64,000 nucleotides of DNA, from the NCBI GenBank assembly GCA_020638635.1, contig JACKIE010000016.1, forward strand, positions 6,039 through 70,038. Direction: 5' to 3'. This stretch comes from Planctomycetota bacterium. Lineage in GTDB: Bacteria; Planctomycetota; UBA8742; UBA2392. Numbering within the stretch: the stretch's first letter is position 1; each line of letters starts with the position of its first letter. This document shows positions 44,276 to 52,566 of this stretch, in pieces. Below the pieces are notes generated by a model. That model worked only from the letters and a program-made list of their open reading frames with translations, was not told the origin of the DNA and did not search any database. The translations under genes and the position numbers were made by a program.

Positions 44276-44802
44276 GCTTTTCTCTCCACAAGGACCACGG
44301 CGTCAGTGTCGGAAGCCGGGTCTGACAGGCGCACGGTGATGCGCTGCTCGGGGCTGGTTTCCACCCGGAAGCCGGTGTAGTCGGCGCAGATCGGTACCTC
44401 GCGGTGCCCGCGGTCCACCAGCACGCAAAGCTCGATGCGCCGGGGGCGGCCGTAGTCGGCCAGCTCCGTCAGCGCGGCCCGCACGGTGCGCCCCGTGAAC
44501 AGCACGTCGTCCACCAGTACCACGCGGCGCCCCTCGATGTCGAAGGCGATTTCGCTGCCGTGCACCTGAGGCAAGGCGCGGCCGGCCAGGTCGTCGCGGT
44601 ACAGGGTGATGTCGATCGCCCCCAGCTCGGGTCGCGGGCGGCCCGCGGCCTCGATGGCGTCGGCAAGTCGTTTGGCCACCGTCACGCCGTGGGTGCGTAT
44701 GCCGATCAGCGCCGGGGGCTCGGCGCCGGCGAGAATCTCGGCGGCCAGGCGCCGGATCTCGGTGTCGATGGCCTGGCGCTGCTGGAGTACGCGTTCGGTC
44801 AC
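44272..44802 (-). CDS. pyrR: PyrR: pyrimidine operon regulator / uracil phosphoribosyltransferase
   Basis: A 176-residue phosphoribosyltransferase. PRPP loop VVLVDDVLFTGRTVRAAL, IGIRTHGVTVAKRLA near the N-terminus, ITLYRDDL, and CVLVDRGHREVPICADY are diagnostic for PyrR. In Gram-positives it binds pyr mRNA; in other phyla the regulatory role is uncertain. It overlaps both neighbours by 4 bases (ATGA). No pyr biosynthetic genes are in the window. Confidence 0.93.
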   Translation of the reverse strand: MTERVLQQRQAIDTEIRRLAAEILAGAEPPALIGIRTHGVTVAKRLADAIEAAGRPRPELGAIDITLYRDDLAGRALPQVHGSEIAFDIEGRRVVLVDDVLFTGRTVRAALTELADYGRPRRIELCVLVDRGHREVPICADYTGFRVETSPEQRITVRLSDPASDTDAVVLVERKA

Positions 44803-45881
44803 GGCCGTGTTCCGTCGGGAAGCGGCAAAGTCTGGAATGGGGAACGCCGCGATTCAAGCCACTTCGCCCGCAACTCGTCGGCGCTTGCTTCGCCCTTCGC
44901 CAGCCGGGACAGGTCGGCGCGCAGGGCCGGGTGCAGGGCGAAGCGCCGCTCAGGCGGCAAGCGCCGCAGGGGGCCGAAGAAGTGTTCCAGCAGCCGGTCC
45001 TTCAGGGCCCGCAGGGTTTCCGGCCGGCGCGTGCTGACGCTCGGCTCCGGGCAGCCCGGGTGCTCGTCGGCGCGGCTGTGCAGAAGCCAGCCTTCCGCAG
45101 GGTGGGGGGAGGCGCCCACGGTCAGCTCGATCGTTAGGTCGGCCTGCCTGCGCCAGGTCTGGGCCAGTTGCTGGGCCTGCACGTCCAGCCCAACGTGGCC
45201 GGCCCAGATGCCCGGCGCGTCAAACAGCCGGATCACGAACCCGTCGTACTCGAGCCGCCCCTCGATCACGTCCCGGGTAAGGCCGGGCTCCTGCCCCACG
45301 GCCGCCAGGTCGCGTCCGCACAAGGCGTTCAGCAGGCTGGACTTGCCCGCGTTGACCGGCCCCCATAACTGCACTCGTGGTGGATCAATAAGGAAGCGTG
45401 CGGCTGCGGACTCCGCCAGCAGCTCGGCAACCGGACCCGCTAGCGCGCGGGCCAGTGCCTCAGCCTGCGCGGCAGCCTCCAGCACCAGGGCGACCACCCC
45501 CGCGCCCTGCACGCGCGGCAGCAAGCCCAGTGTGGCGGCCTCGAAGGTGGTTTGCCCGAAGGGCTCAAGCTGCGTCTGCCGGAACCCGGCCCGCAGCAAC
45601 TCGGCTTCCAGGGCGCGGCGCACGGCCGGTCCGCCGTGGCAGGTGAGCAGGATGCCGCCGCGCTCGCGGCAAGCCATGACTTCGTCAATGGGATTGCCGG
45701 AATCATTGGTAAGCCAAAGGTGACGGGGTTTGCGGGGCGGCTTGGCCAGAGCGCCGCGGAAGGCAGCGCCTGCGTCGGGGTGAAGAAAAAGTAAAGACAG
45801 GGCGGCGACGCCGGGCGCCGACAGCCACGCGAATCTGCGTTCTGCTTGGGGAGAATCCTGTAAGTCGTTGTGGGTCAGCAT
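44799..45881 (-). CDS. MnmE-like GTPase with degenerate G4 and no C-terminal catalytic motif
   Basis: A 360-residue protein with MnmE architecture: N-terminal folate-type domain remnant (ILLTCHGGPAVRRALEAELL), helical segment, and G domain with P-loop GPVNAGKSSLLNAL, a T-containing switch I (GLTRDVIEG) and G3 DAPG. The usual NKxD base-recognition motif is replaced around LLHSRADE, and the C-x-GK motif needed for tRNA modification is missing. It is therefore a paralogue with a different role. The start could instead be GTG at 45908. It heads a unit with pyrR and the haem-binding gene. Confidence 0.78.
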   Translation of the reverse strand: MLTHNDLQDSPQAERRFAWLSAPGVAALSLLFLHPDAGAAFRGALAKPPRKPRHLWLTNDSGNPIDEVMACRERGGILLTCHGGPAVRRALEAELLRAGFRQTQLEPFGQTTFEAATLGLLPRVQGAGVVALVLEAAAQAEALARALAGPVAELLAESAAARFLIDPPRVQLWGPVNAGKSSLLNALCGRDLAAVGQEPGLTRDVIEGRLEYDGFVIRLFDAPGIWAGHVGLDVQAQQLAQTWRRQADLTIELTVGASPHPAEGWLLHSRADEHPGCPEPSVSTRRPETLRALKDRLLEHFFGPLRRLPPERRFALHPALRADLSRLAKGEASADELRAKWLESRRSPFQTLPLPDGTRP

Positions 45882-46043
45882 GTTAGTACGTGCTAAGGTT
45901 TTCCGCACAAGGTCACAATCCTGTCAGTTTCATTCATTTTGACTATTGCGCCGGGCATCGGGTCTACCTAGACTTCGCGTCCTCAATTGGCGGGGGGAGC
46001 AAAGTCGCTCTGAACCATTCCATTATCTTCAGGAGTGTTGATT

Positions 46044-46766
46044 ATGAAGAAGGTTTTCGCGTTTCTCATGTTTGTCGGTGTGATGGCCCTGGCGGCTTGC
46101 GGCAGCAGCGGCGGTGGCGACGGTGGTGAAGGCTGCGGCGGCGAGTGCAGCGGCAGCGGCTGCAGCGGCACCAGCAAGATGGACAGCAGCGACGGCACCA
46201 TCGACATGTACAAGAACGGCACCATCAAGGCCCAGTACTGGGTCAATGTGCACGCTGACCCGGTCGCCGGCCAGTACTGGGAGACCGGCAGCGAGGCTTA
46301 CGGCACCACCACCACTCAGCGCTGGCAGGTTGCCAAGGTTGACGGCGGCACCGCGATCATCGAGTGGGAAATGAAGACGGACAGCGAGTACGCGATGTCC
46401 GACTACGTCATCGCCTTCGAAGTTGACCTGGGCGTCACCACCATGGGCGACGTCAACGTCAAGAAGGCCTGGATCGGCAAGCCGGGCGAAGCCGGCGCCG
46501 AGATCCAGATCATGGAGAAGGTCGAAGCGACCTGCGGCGGCACTGCCAACTACGAGATGACCGAGGAAGACTTCGCGGACGTCGAAGTGGGCGGCAAGAA
46601 GTGGAGCGGCAAGCTCGTCACCATGAAGGGTGAGGGCTGGGAGAGCAAGAGCTGGAACGCTGAAGGCGGCTACTTCGGCGGCGTGATCAAGACCGAAGCT
46701 GCGGGCATGGTCACCGAGCTGAAGGCCAGCGGCGAAGACGCCACCCCGCTGCTCAAGTGGGAGTAA
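46044..46766 (+). CDS. Gly/Cys-rich lipoprotein, paralogue 1
   Basis: A 240-residue lipoprotein: signal peptide with lipobox LAAC (Cys ~19), a Gly/Ser/Cys-rich linker with five closely spaced Cys (GEGCGGECSGSGCSGTSK), then a domain shared with the gene at 46955 (NVHADPVAGQYWETGS; KAWIGKPGE; GGYFGGVIKTE). CAGGAG precedes the ATG at 46044. Function unknown; the Cys cluster could coordinate metal. It has its own terminator. Confidence 0.72.
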   Translation: MKKVFAFLMFVGVMALAACGSSGGGDGGEGCGGECSGSGCSGTSKMDSSDGTIDMYKNGTIKAQYWVNVHADPVAGQYWETGSEAYGTTTTQRWQVAKVDGGTAIIEWEMKTDSEYAMSDYVIAFEVDLGVTTMGDVNVKKAWIGKPGEAGAEIQIMEKVEATCGGTANYEMTEEDFADVEVGGKKWSGKLVTMKGEGWESKSWNAEGGYFGGVIKTEAAGMVTELKASGEDATPLLKWE

Positions 46767-46783
46767 GTAGTATCGACTCAGTT

Positions 46784-46815
46784 CAACCGGCGCGGGCAAC
46801 CGCGCCGGTTGTGTT
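46784..46815 (+). terminator. intrinsic terminator
   Basis: An 11-bp stem CAACCGGCGCG / CGCGCCGGTTG (46784-46794 with 46801-46811), followed by TGTTTT, 18 bases after the lipoprotein stop. Confidence 0.85.
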
Positions 46816-46954
46816 TTAACCCGCACGGAGCGCGGACGTCCCGTCCGCACGCAGTTCATGTTGTCAAAGATTGCGCCTGGGACAGGCAGCTCGGTGCCCG
46901 TCCCCGCTTGTGGCCAAAGGTGACTGCCCCCGCCGATGCGGCTACACTGCGTCC

Positions 46955-47689
46955 ATGCGTACCCTCGCCCTGTTCGCCTTGCTGTTCCTGCCCCTGCTGT
47001 GCGGCTTCCAGCAGGAGGAAAAACCGCCCGCGCCGCCGCCGCCCCTGCCCGTCAAGGACACCAGCGACGACATCATCAAGGGCTACCTCGATGGCGAGTC
47101 CCTCGCACCCTGGGCCATCCCACTGCACGCAGACCCTAAGGCCGGCCAGTACTGGGAAACCGGCAGCGACAGCTACGAGATCGAAAGCACCACGCGCCGC
47201 CAGGTCTCACGCGTGGACGGCGACCTGGTCCTGGTCGAGCAGCGCCTGAAGCTGAAGGCCGAGATGTTCAAGTCCGACTATGTGCTTGCCTTCCGCGTGA
47301 ACCTGAAGCCTGAGAAAGGCAAGCCGCAGATCACCCGGGCCTGGATCGGCAAGCCGGGCGAGAAGCCGAAGCTGATCAAGGTGCGCGAAATGCCCGTCCA
47401 GCCGGCCGAGACGCCCAAGGAAGACAAGGACAAGGGCGAAGAATTCAAAGATCTCGAGCTCGCGGGCGCCACGTGGAAAGGCCGCCTGTACACGCACAAG
47501 TTCGATGACATGACCACGAAGCTGTGGGTCGCCGAGGGCGGCTGGTTCGACGCCATCATCAAGACCACCGCCGGCGACGATTACCTCGAGGACCTGCGCG
47601 CCTTCGGCAGCGACGCGGAACCCCTGTTGCAGTGGCCCGAAGGCGCCGCCTGGCAGACGGTGGGGGACCAAAAGCCGGCCGGGGACTGA
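46955..47689 (+). CDS. secreted protein, paralogue 2
   Basis: A 244-residue exported protein with a signal peptide (~1-17; the Cys in PLLCGF is not in a good lipobox), a Pro-rich linker, and the same domain as 46044-46766: PLHADPKAGQYWETGSDSYE, ITRAWIGKPGEKP, EGGWFDAIIKTT. An acidic Lys/Glu insert near residue 160 is specific to this copy. The start at 46955 is the only Met preceding a signal peptide; the frame extends further upstream without meaning. Confidence 0.7.
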   Translation: MRTLALFALLFLPLLCGFQQEEKPPAPPPPLPVKDTSDDIIKGYLDGESLAPWAIPLHADPKAGQYWETGSDSYEIESTTRRQVSRVDGDLVLVEQRLKLKAEMFKSDYVLAFRVNLKPEKGKPQITRAWIGKPGEKPKLIKVREMPVQPAETPKEDKDKGEEFKDLELAGATWKGRLYTHKFDDMTTKLWVAEGGWFDAIIKTTAGDDYLEDLRAFGSDAEPLLQWPEGAAWQTVGDQKPAGD

Positions 47690-47743
47690 GCCGTTTCATT
47701 CCGCGTGCGGCTGCATATACTCGCGCCCTTCACGGGACGCGCC

Positions 47744-48265
47744 ATGGAATACACCGAGCTGGAAGATTGTGTCGTCTGCGGCAATCACGCCGTGGCCACC
47801 AGCATGGTGGACGGCGAGATCGTGAAAGAGTGCGAGGTCTGCGGCAACCTCAGCGGCGACCCCGACACCGTGGAACTGGTCGAGCTGCAGCGCGAGGCCG
47901 AGGGCCTTGGCGTCAGCATCCACAGCTTTCCGCTGGCGCAATTCATCGACAACCTTCCGGGGGTAAAGCTGCAGGGCGACAGCGGCGGCGAGCGGTCGAA
48001 GGGCAAACTGCCGTTCATCGCGTTCGAGCTTACCGACCACCGCACCTTCCAGCTCGAGAACCTGGGCCAGGCCCTGCGCCTCATGCGCGCCGATCTGGAG
48101 TGCGACTGGAAGATCGAGTTCACCTTCGAGTACGAGCTCGGCTTTGAACTACGCCCCAGAACCAACGACAAGCCCGGCGCCGAACAGGTAGAGGCCGCGC
48201 GCCGCGACCTCAACCGCATCTGGCGCCGCCTGCAAGGTTTCAAAGGCCTCGCCTGGTGGAAGTAG
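47744..48265 (+). CDS. zinc-ribbon hypothetical protein
   Basis: A 173-residue soluble protein. Two CxxC pairs, CVVCGNH (~9-15) and CEVCGNLSGD (~30-39), form an N-terminal zinc ribbon. The remainder is an alpha/beta domain (KLPFIAFELTDHRTFQLENL, WKIEFTFEYELGFELRP) ending in a basic helix with GLAWWK. The family is not recognised. The ATG at 47744 is chosen because it places the zinc ribbon at the start. Confidence 0.65.
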   Translation: MEYTELEDCVVCGNHAVATSMVDGEIVKECEVCGNLSGDPDTVELVELQREAEGLGVSIHSFPLAQFIDNLPGVKLQGDSGGERSKGKLPFIAFELTDHRTFQLENLGQALRLMRADLECDWKIEFTFEYELGFELRPRTNDKPGAEQVEAARRDLNRIWRRLQGFKGLAWWK

Positions 48266-48353
48266 CGCCACGGCGGTGCCGTGGCGTGGGCGCAGCGTTC
48301 CCGGCAACCGCCGGTCGTTTTCAACAGGCAGGCGTCTGCTACACTGCCCACAC

Positions 48354-48430
<77 letters not shown>

Positions 48431-48483
48431 ACGCTTGTCGGCGGTCGCGATACCACTGTGATTCGAACGACCGCTCCGCTTAC

Positions 48484-48560
48484 GCCCGCCTCTGGCTCGT
48501 CTTGGGACGAACCAGAGGCGGGCTACTTCGCGTCCGGAACAGTCCACAGGACTGTTCCGG
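48484..48560. other. two adjacent strong hairpins between tRNA and its 3' repeat
   Basis: Hairpin 1: GCCCGCCTCTGG / CCAGAGGCGGGC (48484-48495 with 48512-48523) continues, after one mismatch, with an inner TCGTC/GACGA pair. Hairpin 2: perfect 12-bp CCGGAACAGTCC / GGACTGTTCCGG (48534-48545 with 48549-48560, loop ACA). They fill most of the 130 bases between the tRNA and the repeated tRNA end. No gene is seen. Confidence 0.7.
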
Positions 48561-48587
48561 GGTTCAGATCCTGTCCGGGACGCCAAC
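48561..48587 (+). repeat. direct repeat of tRNA-Arg 3' end (att-like)
   Basis: 26 of 27 bases match 48406-48432, covering the T-loop, the 3' acceptor strand, CCA and two flanking bases; the single change is A to G in the T-loop. The upstream half of a tRNA is absent, so it is not a gene. Confidence 0.8.
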
Positions 48588-48630
48588 CTGAAACCTAAGC
48601 GGGGAGCGGCTCTGGCGCTGTTCCCCGCTG

Positions 48631-50103
48631 CTAGTTCGCCCACTCCCCGAAGACGCCGAAGCCCGCGGCTTGGGCTTGCTGGAACCATTGGATTGGATCC
48701 TTCTCACCCTTGCCGGTCCTCAGCAGCGTGCGGTTTGCCAGGGCCTGGTACTCCCACATCGGGCTGAAGTCGGCCGGGATCTCCCGTTGCAGCTTCAATG
48801 CCTCCTGCCCGGCCGTGCGGGCGGCCTTCGCGCCGGTGGTTTGCTCGGCCAGCTGCGCGGCGACGGCCGCCTCATGGCACGGATCCGTGGGCCGTCCGCG
48901 CTGCTGGGGCGGCAGCTTCTCCAGCCCGGCTTCAAACCGGCGCTGCGCGCCCTTGCGCCCGCGCAGCGCGTCCAGCAGGCAGCGGGCGTGCAGCGTGTCG
49001 AGGTCGTTTTCCGGCACGCGCGCCAGCAGGTCTTCCGGCTTGTCCGAGACGCAGCGCGCCAGGGCCTTCTCGATGCGTGCCGGGTCCTCGAGCCAGCAGG
49101 CGAAGCGTAGCAGCTGGCGATTCTTGCCGCGCAGCTCGGCGCCGGTCTGCATTGCGCCATCAAAATCCAGCAGCCCGCCCCACAGCAGCCCGCGCACCAG
49201 CAGGCCGGAGTAGCGGCTCCACAGCAGCTCCGCGGCGCCGGGGCCGGCGTTCTGCATTCGCGTCAGCCCGGCCATCAACTCGCCGAGGTCAAGCATCATG
49301 CCGCCGCAGATCACCTCGATCTCCAGCTTCCAGGCGCCCGTGCTGTCGCGCCCGAGCGCCAGCGCAGCCTCGCACACCCGGCGCGCTTCCCTGATGCGGC
49401 CGGTGGCGTTCAGCGAGACCGCGAAGTTGCGTGTATGCTCGCCGATCTCCTGTCCGAGTTGCGTGATGCCGGCCAGCCGGCGCACGAACAGCCGGCGCTG
49501 CAGGGCGATCGAGAGCTCGAACTCGCGGCACAGATACGCGTAAAAGCTGCGCTGGCCGTCGAGCCGCAGGGCTAGCGTCTCGTCGTCGCACAGGCGCGCG
49601 ACCTGCCCGGCCGCCTTCAGCAGGTCGCCGGCCTGCTCGAGTTGCGTCTTCTCAAGGCAGCGGTCGATGTCGTCCAGCAGGCGGCCGAACACCGGGCGGG
49701 TCTGTTCGTTCAGGCGGGCGCGCAAGTTTTCGTGCTGCAGCAGGGCGTCGTTCAGCTCGCGCAGCACGCGCAGGTGGTGCTTACCGGTGAGCGAGCCCAG
49801 GCGCATGCGTTCCACGGCGCTCAGCGCGCGCACCAACTCAAGCAGGTCGGCGCCCATGCGTGCCACGCCCTCGGGCACGTCCGACAGGTAAGGCGCGCCT
49901 TCGCCCAGCAGCAGCCACACCGGGTTGACGCTGAACTCGCGCGCCAGGGCCTGGCAGAACTCGGCGGGCACGCGGTGCCCGTTCAGGAAGCGGTGCACGT
50001 TGGCCTGGGGAAAGCCGGTGCGGCGCGCGATCTCGGCCTGGCTGCGGTTGTGCGCGACCTGGCGCAGGCGCGCCAGCAGTTCTGCCCGTTCCGTTTCCGG
50101 CAT
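48631..50103 (-). CDS. HTH (XRE-like) regulator with large helical C-terminal domain
   Basis: A 490-residue putative regulator. The N-terminal helix-turn-helix (~5-60: RSQAEIARRTGFPQANVHRF, PAEFCQALAREFSV) is followed by ~420 residues of alpha-helical, TPR-like repeats rich in Ala, Leu and Arg, possibly a protein-protein or ligand sensor. AGGAGA lies ahead of the ATG at 50103; the ORF could be extended to 50214 but homology begins after this Met. It is divergent from the CTERM-like protein, with a 128-base shared upstream region. Confidence 0.78.
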   Translation of the reverse strand: MPETERAELLARLRQVAHNRSQAEIARRTGFPQANVHRFLNGHRVPAEFCQALAREFSVNPVWLLLGEGAPYLSDVPEGVARMGADLLELVRALSAVERMRLGSLTGKHHLRVLRELNDALLQHENLRARLNEQTRPVFGRLLDDIDRCLEKTQLEQAGDLLKAAGQVARLCDDETLALRLDGQRSFYAYLCREFELSIALQRRLFVRRLAGITQLGQEIGEHTRNFAVSLNATGRIREARRVCEAALALGRDSTGAWKLEIEVICGGMMLDLGELMAGLTRMQNAGPGAAELLWSRYSGLLVRGLLWGGLLDFDGAMQTGAELRGKNRQLLRFACWLEDPARIEKALARCVSDKPEDLLARVPENDLDTLHARCLLDALRGRKGAQRRFEAGLEKLPPQQRGRPTDPCHEAAVAAQLAEQTTGAKAARTAGQEALKLQREIPADFSPMWEYQALANRTLLRTGKGEKDPIQWFQQAQAAGFGVFGEWAN

Positions 50104-50231
50104 GGCAGTGTCTCCTGTATTCGAAACTGAAACAGATCTTAGCGCCTGATGTGACATGCCGTCTTCCAAAAACGGTACGCTGAATCCGCGTAGAAAACGG
50201 CCGGCCGGCAACAACCCTACGGAGACCCGGC

Positions 50232-51395
50232 ATGAAAACCCTGATCCTGCTGCTCGTGTTGATCCCGGCGGCCCTTCACGCGCAGTCCTACACCGTCAGC
50301 AGCGGCGCGCTGCCCAGCTACCCGGTGCTGACGGGCGCGACCAACCTGGCGCTGGCCGACGACGACCTGTCGGCGCCGATTTCGCCCGCGGGTTTCAACT
50401 TCTATTACTTCGGCGCCTGGTACGACTCATTCCAGGTCGGCACCAACGGCTACATCGTGCTGGGCGGCGCCGGCGTCACCACCGCCACGGCGCCGGACCA
50501 CGCCACCGCGCCCGGTCTGTGCATCGCGCCCCTGTGGGTGAACCTGGGCTTTCCCTTCGGCGGCACCTCATGGGTGCGCTGGCGCTATCTGCAGGGCGTG
50601 CTGCAGGTTGAGTGGAACAACATGGCACAGGTCGGCGGCCCCGTCGGCAGCATGCCGCCGCCCTCGTGCGACATGGTGCTCGCGCTCGACACCGTCAGCG
50701 GCGTGATCGACTTCCAGTACGGCTTCACCGGCGCCAGCGCTACCGGGCCCACTTCCGGCCTGCCGAACACCGTGGCGATCTCCGGCCCCTCGGGCGCCGG
50801 CCAGGAGGTCATTCCCGGCTACGACCCCGGGCATATCAACGCCAATGGCTCGATGGGGGACTGGCCGTTGCTGCGCTGGGTGCGCTTCACGCCCGTGGCG
50901 GGTGTGCCGGTGCCGGGCTCGCCGCTGATCAGCGTCAGCGCGAACGGCGCGCCCGTCGCCAACGGCGCCACGCTGAACGTGCTGCACCAGCAGACCCTGG
51001 CCTCGCTCAACCTGCAGATCAGCGTCAGCGACCCCGACGGCGACCCCACCGCGCTGACCGGCACCGTCAGCTACGTCACCGTCGAGAGCATCCTCAACAG
51101 CGAATTCAGCTGTCCCTCGGCCGGCGTGCCCTACACGCTTGTGCCCACGAGCGGCCGTTTCGATTCCGCCTCGGCGTCGCTGCCCGTGACGCTGACGGCC
51201 ACGGACGGGATCTCGCCCCCCGCCCAGTTCTCGTTCCTCATCCAGGTTGGCCCAGTACTGGTAGGTGGCGCGGGAATGGGCGGTGGCGGTGGGGCCGGCG
51301 GCTGTGCGGGCGGCGGAGGCTCGGTTCCACTGGCGTTGCTGCTGCCGGTGCTGATCGCGGCCGTGAGCCTGCGCCGGCGCGTCATCCGGAATTGA
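50232..51395 (+). CDS. secreted beta-rich protein with CTERM-like sorting tail
   Basis: A 387-residue exported protein: signal peptide (~1-18), a nidogen-like/beta region with FNFYYFGAWYDSFQVGTNGY and a calculated-looking FQYGFTGASA segment, then Ig-like repeats with SDPDGDPTALTG. The C-terminus has Gly/Cys-rich GGGGGAGGCAGGGG, a hydrophobic helix (PLALLLPVLIAAVSL) and a basic RRRVIRN end. This three-part tail resembles GlyGly/MYXO-CTERM sorting signals processed by a rhomboid-type or similar protease. Surface localisation is therefore likely. Confidence 0.72.
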   Translation: MKTLILLLVLIPAALHAQSYTVSSGALPSYPVLTGATNLALADDDLSAPISPAGFNFYYFGAWYDSFQVGTNGYIVLGGAGVTTATAPDHATAPGLCIAPLWVNLGFPFGGTSWVRWRYLQGVLQVEWNNMAQVGGPVGSMPPPSCDMVLALDTVSGVIDFQYGFTGASATGPTSGLPNTVAISGPSGAGQEVIPGYDPGHINANGSMGDWPLLRWVRFTPVAGVPVPGSPLISVSANGAPVANGATLNVLHQQTLASLNLQISVSDPDGDPTALTGTVSYVTVESILNSEFSCPSAGVPYTLVPTSGRFDSASASLPVTLTATDGISPPAQFSFLIQVGPVLVGGAGMGGGGGAGGCAGGGGSVPLALLLPVLIAAVSLRRRVIRN

Positions 51396-51495
51396 GTATC
51401 GCCCGGCGGCCGAATTTCGAAAGCGAATGTTCAGTTGCGGGGCGGTGAAGCGTCACGCCCCGCAGCCGCGTAGACTTGTTGTCAGGAGGAACCGC

Positions 51496-52461
51496 ATGAG
51501 ACTCGCCGCCGTACTGATCGCGCTTGCGTTCGCGCTGCCCTTGGCCGCCAAGGATTTCACCATGGGGCAGGAGGCCCCGGACTTCGAGCTCGGGACCAAC
51601 AAGTGGAACACGCCGGAAGGCTTCAAGACCCTGGCCGACTACCGCGGCAAGGTGGTGCTGGTGGAGTTGTGGGCCACCTATTGAGGCCCCTGCGTTGCGG
51701 GGGTCCCGCACCTGAAAGAGCTCAGCACCAGGTTCCGCGAGCGCGGTTTCGAGATCATCGCTTCCAGCAACGAAGACCCGGCAAAGGTGGCGGAATGGCT
51801 GCAGAAGAATCCGCTCAACTACGGCGTGGTTTCCAAGGCGCCCGGCATCAGCGCCTACATCGGCAACGGCCAGGGCGTGCCCCGCGGCTGGGTGATCTCG
51901 GCCGAGGGCAAGATCGTGTTTTCAGGCAAGCCCGCCGACATCACCGACGCCATGGTCGAGGAGTGGCTTAAGGATTGCCCAGCCGCGCAGATCGAGCGCG
52001 AGGTGTGCGCCAAGCTGCGCCCGGCGGTAAAGAGCTACAACACCGGCAAGTACGGCAAGGCGTTGAAGGACGCCGAAGAACTCGAGCAAAGTGAGGATGA
52101 AACGGTGAAAGCCGACGCTAGCTTTATTGCCGAGAGAGTTCGCAAGGCGATCGGCTGGCGCAAGGATGCCGCCAAGCGCCTGGCGGAAGACAAAGAGTGG
52201 GTGAAGCTGCACACGCTGCTGAGCGAAGACGCCGTCGCCTACGCGGGCTGCGAGTACGGTGACGAATGCAAGGAAAAAGCCAAGACCCTGAAAGGTGAAG
52301 ACAAGTACAAAGAAGCGGTCGCCGCAGAGAAGATGCTGGGCAAGATCACCGAGCAGGGCGAGCGCCTGAAGGGCGAGGCCCTGAACCGCGAGCTGGACAA
52401 GCTGATCGATAAGTACCCGGACACAGCCGCCGCAGACCGCGCGAAAGCCATGAAGCAGTAG
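51496..52461 (+). CDS. TlpA-like thioredoxin-fold protein with in-frame UGA, predicted selenoprotein
   Basis: Read through a TGA (51682-51684) this is a 321-residue exported protein: signal peptide (~1-17), AhpC/TlpA thioredoxin fold (FTMGQEAPDFELG, YRGKVVLVELWATY-U-GPC-VAGVPHL), and cis-Pro region QGVPRGWVISAEGKI, then a helical Lys/Glu-rich C-terminal extension (~170-321). UGA (codon 63) replaces the attacking Cys of the CGPC redox motif; the resolving Cys (66) is kept. CAGGAGGA lies 5 bases before the ATG. The frame is open on both sides of the UGA. The next gene is a Cys-containing relative with a similar extension. Likely a periplasmic redox protein. Confidence 0.85.
51682..51710 (+). 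promoter_or_regulatory. candidate bacterial SECIS in TlpA-like gene
   Basis: After the UGA come 17 bases, then a GGT loop closed by TGCGGG / CCCGCA (51696-51701 with 51705-51710). Loop sequence and UGA spacing match the permease candidate (UGA-N17-GGT). An alternative fold pairing GGCCCC with GGGGTCC starts directly after the UGA. Confidence 0.6.
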
Positions 52462-52471
52462 CCACGCAACG

Positions 52472-52510
52472 CACAACCGGCGCCGTTTGGGGGCGCCGGT
52501 TGTGTTTTTT
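52472..52510 (+). terminator. intrinsic terminator
   Basis: A 13-bp stem CACAACCGGCGCC / GGCGCCGGTTGTG (52472-52484 with 52492-52504), followed by six T, directly after the TlpA-like gene. This shows that the upstream frame really ends at 52461, well beyond the UGA. Confidence 0.92.
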
Positions 52511-52566
52511 CCAACTGTTCATCCGCGCGGTGCGTTCCAGAGTCGTTGACACGCCTGGAGACTCCC

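Noticed and set aside
48561..48587. Second tRNA gene
   Set aside because: Only the 3' part is present; the preceding sequence cannot form D- and anticodon arms and the T-stem is broken.
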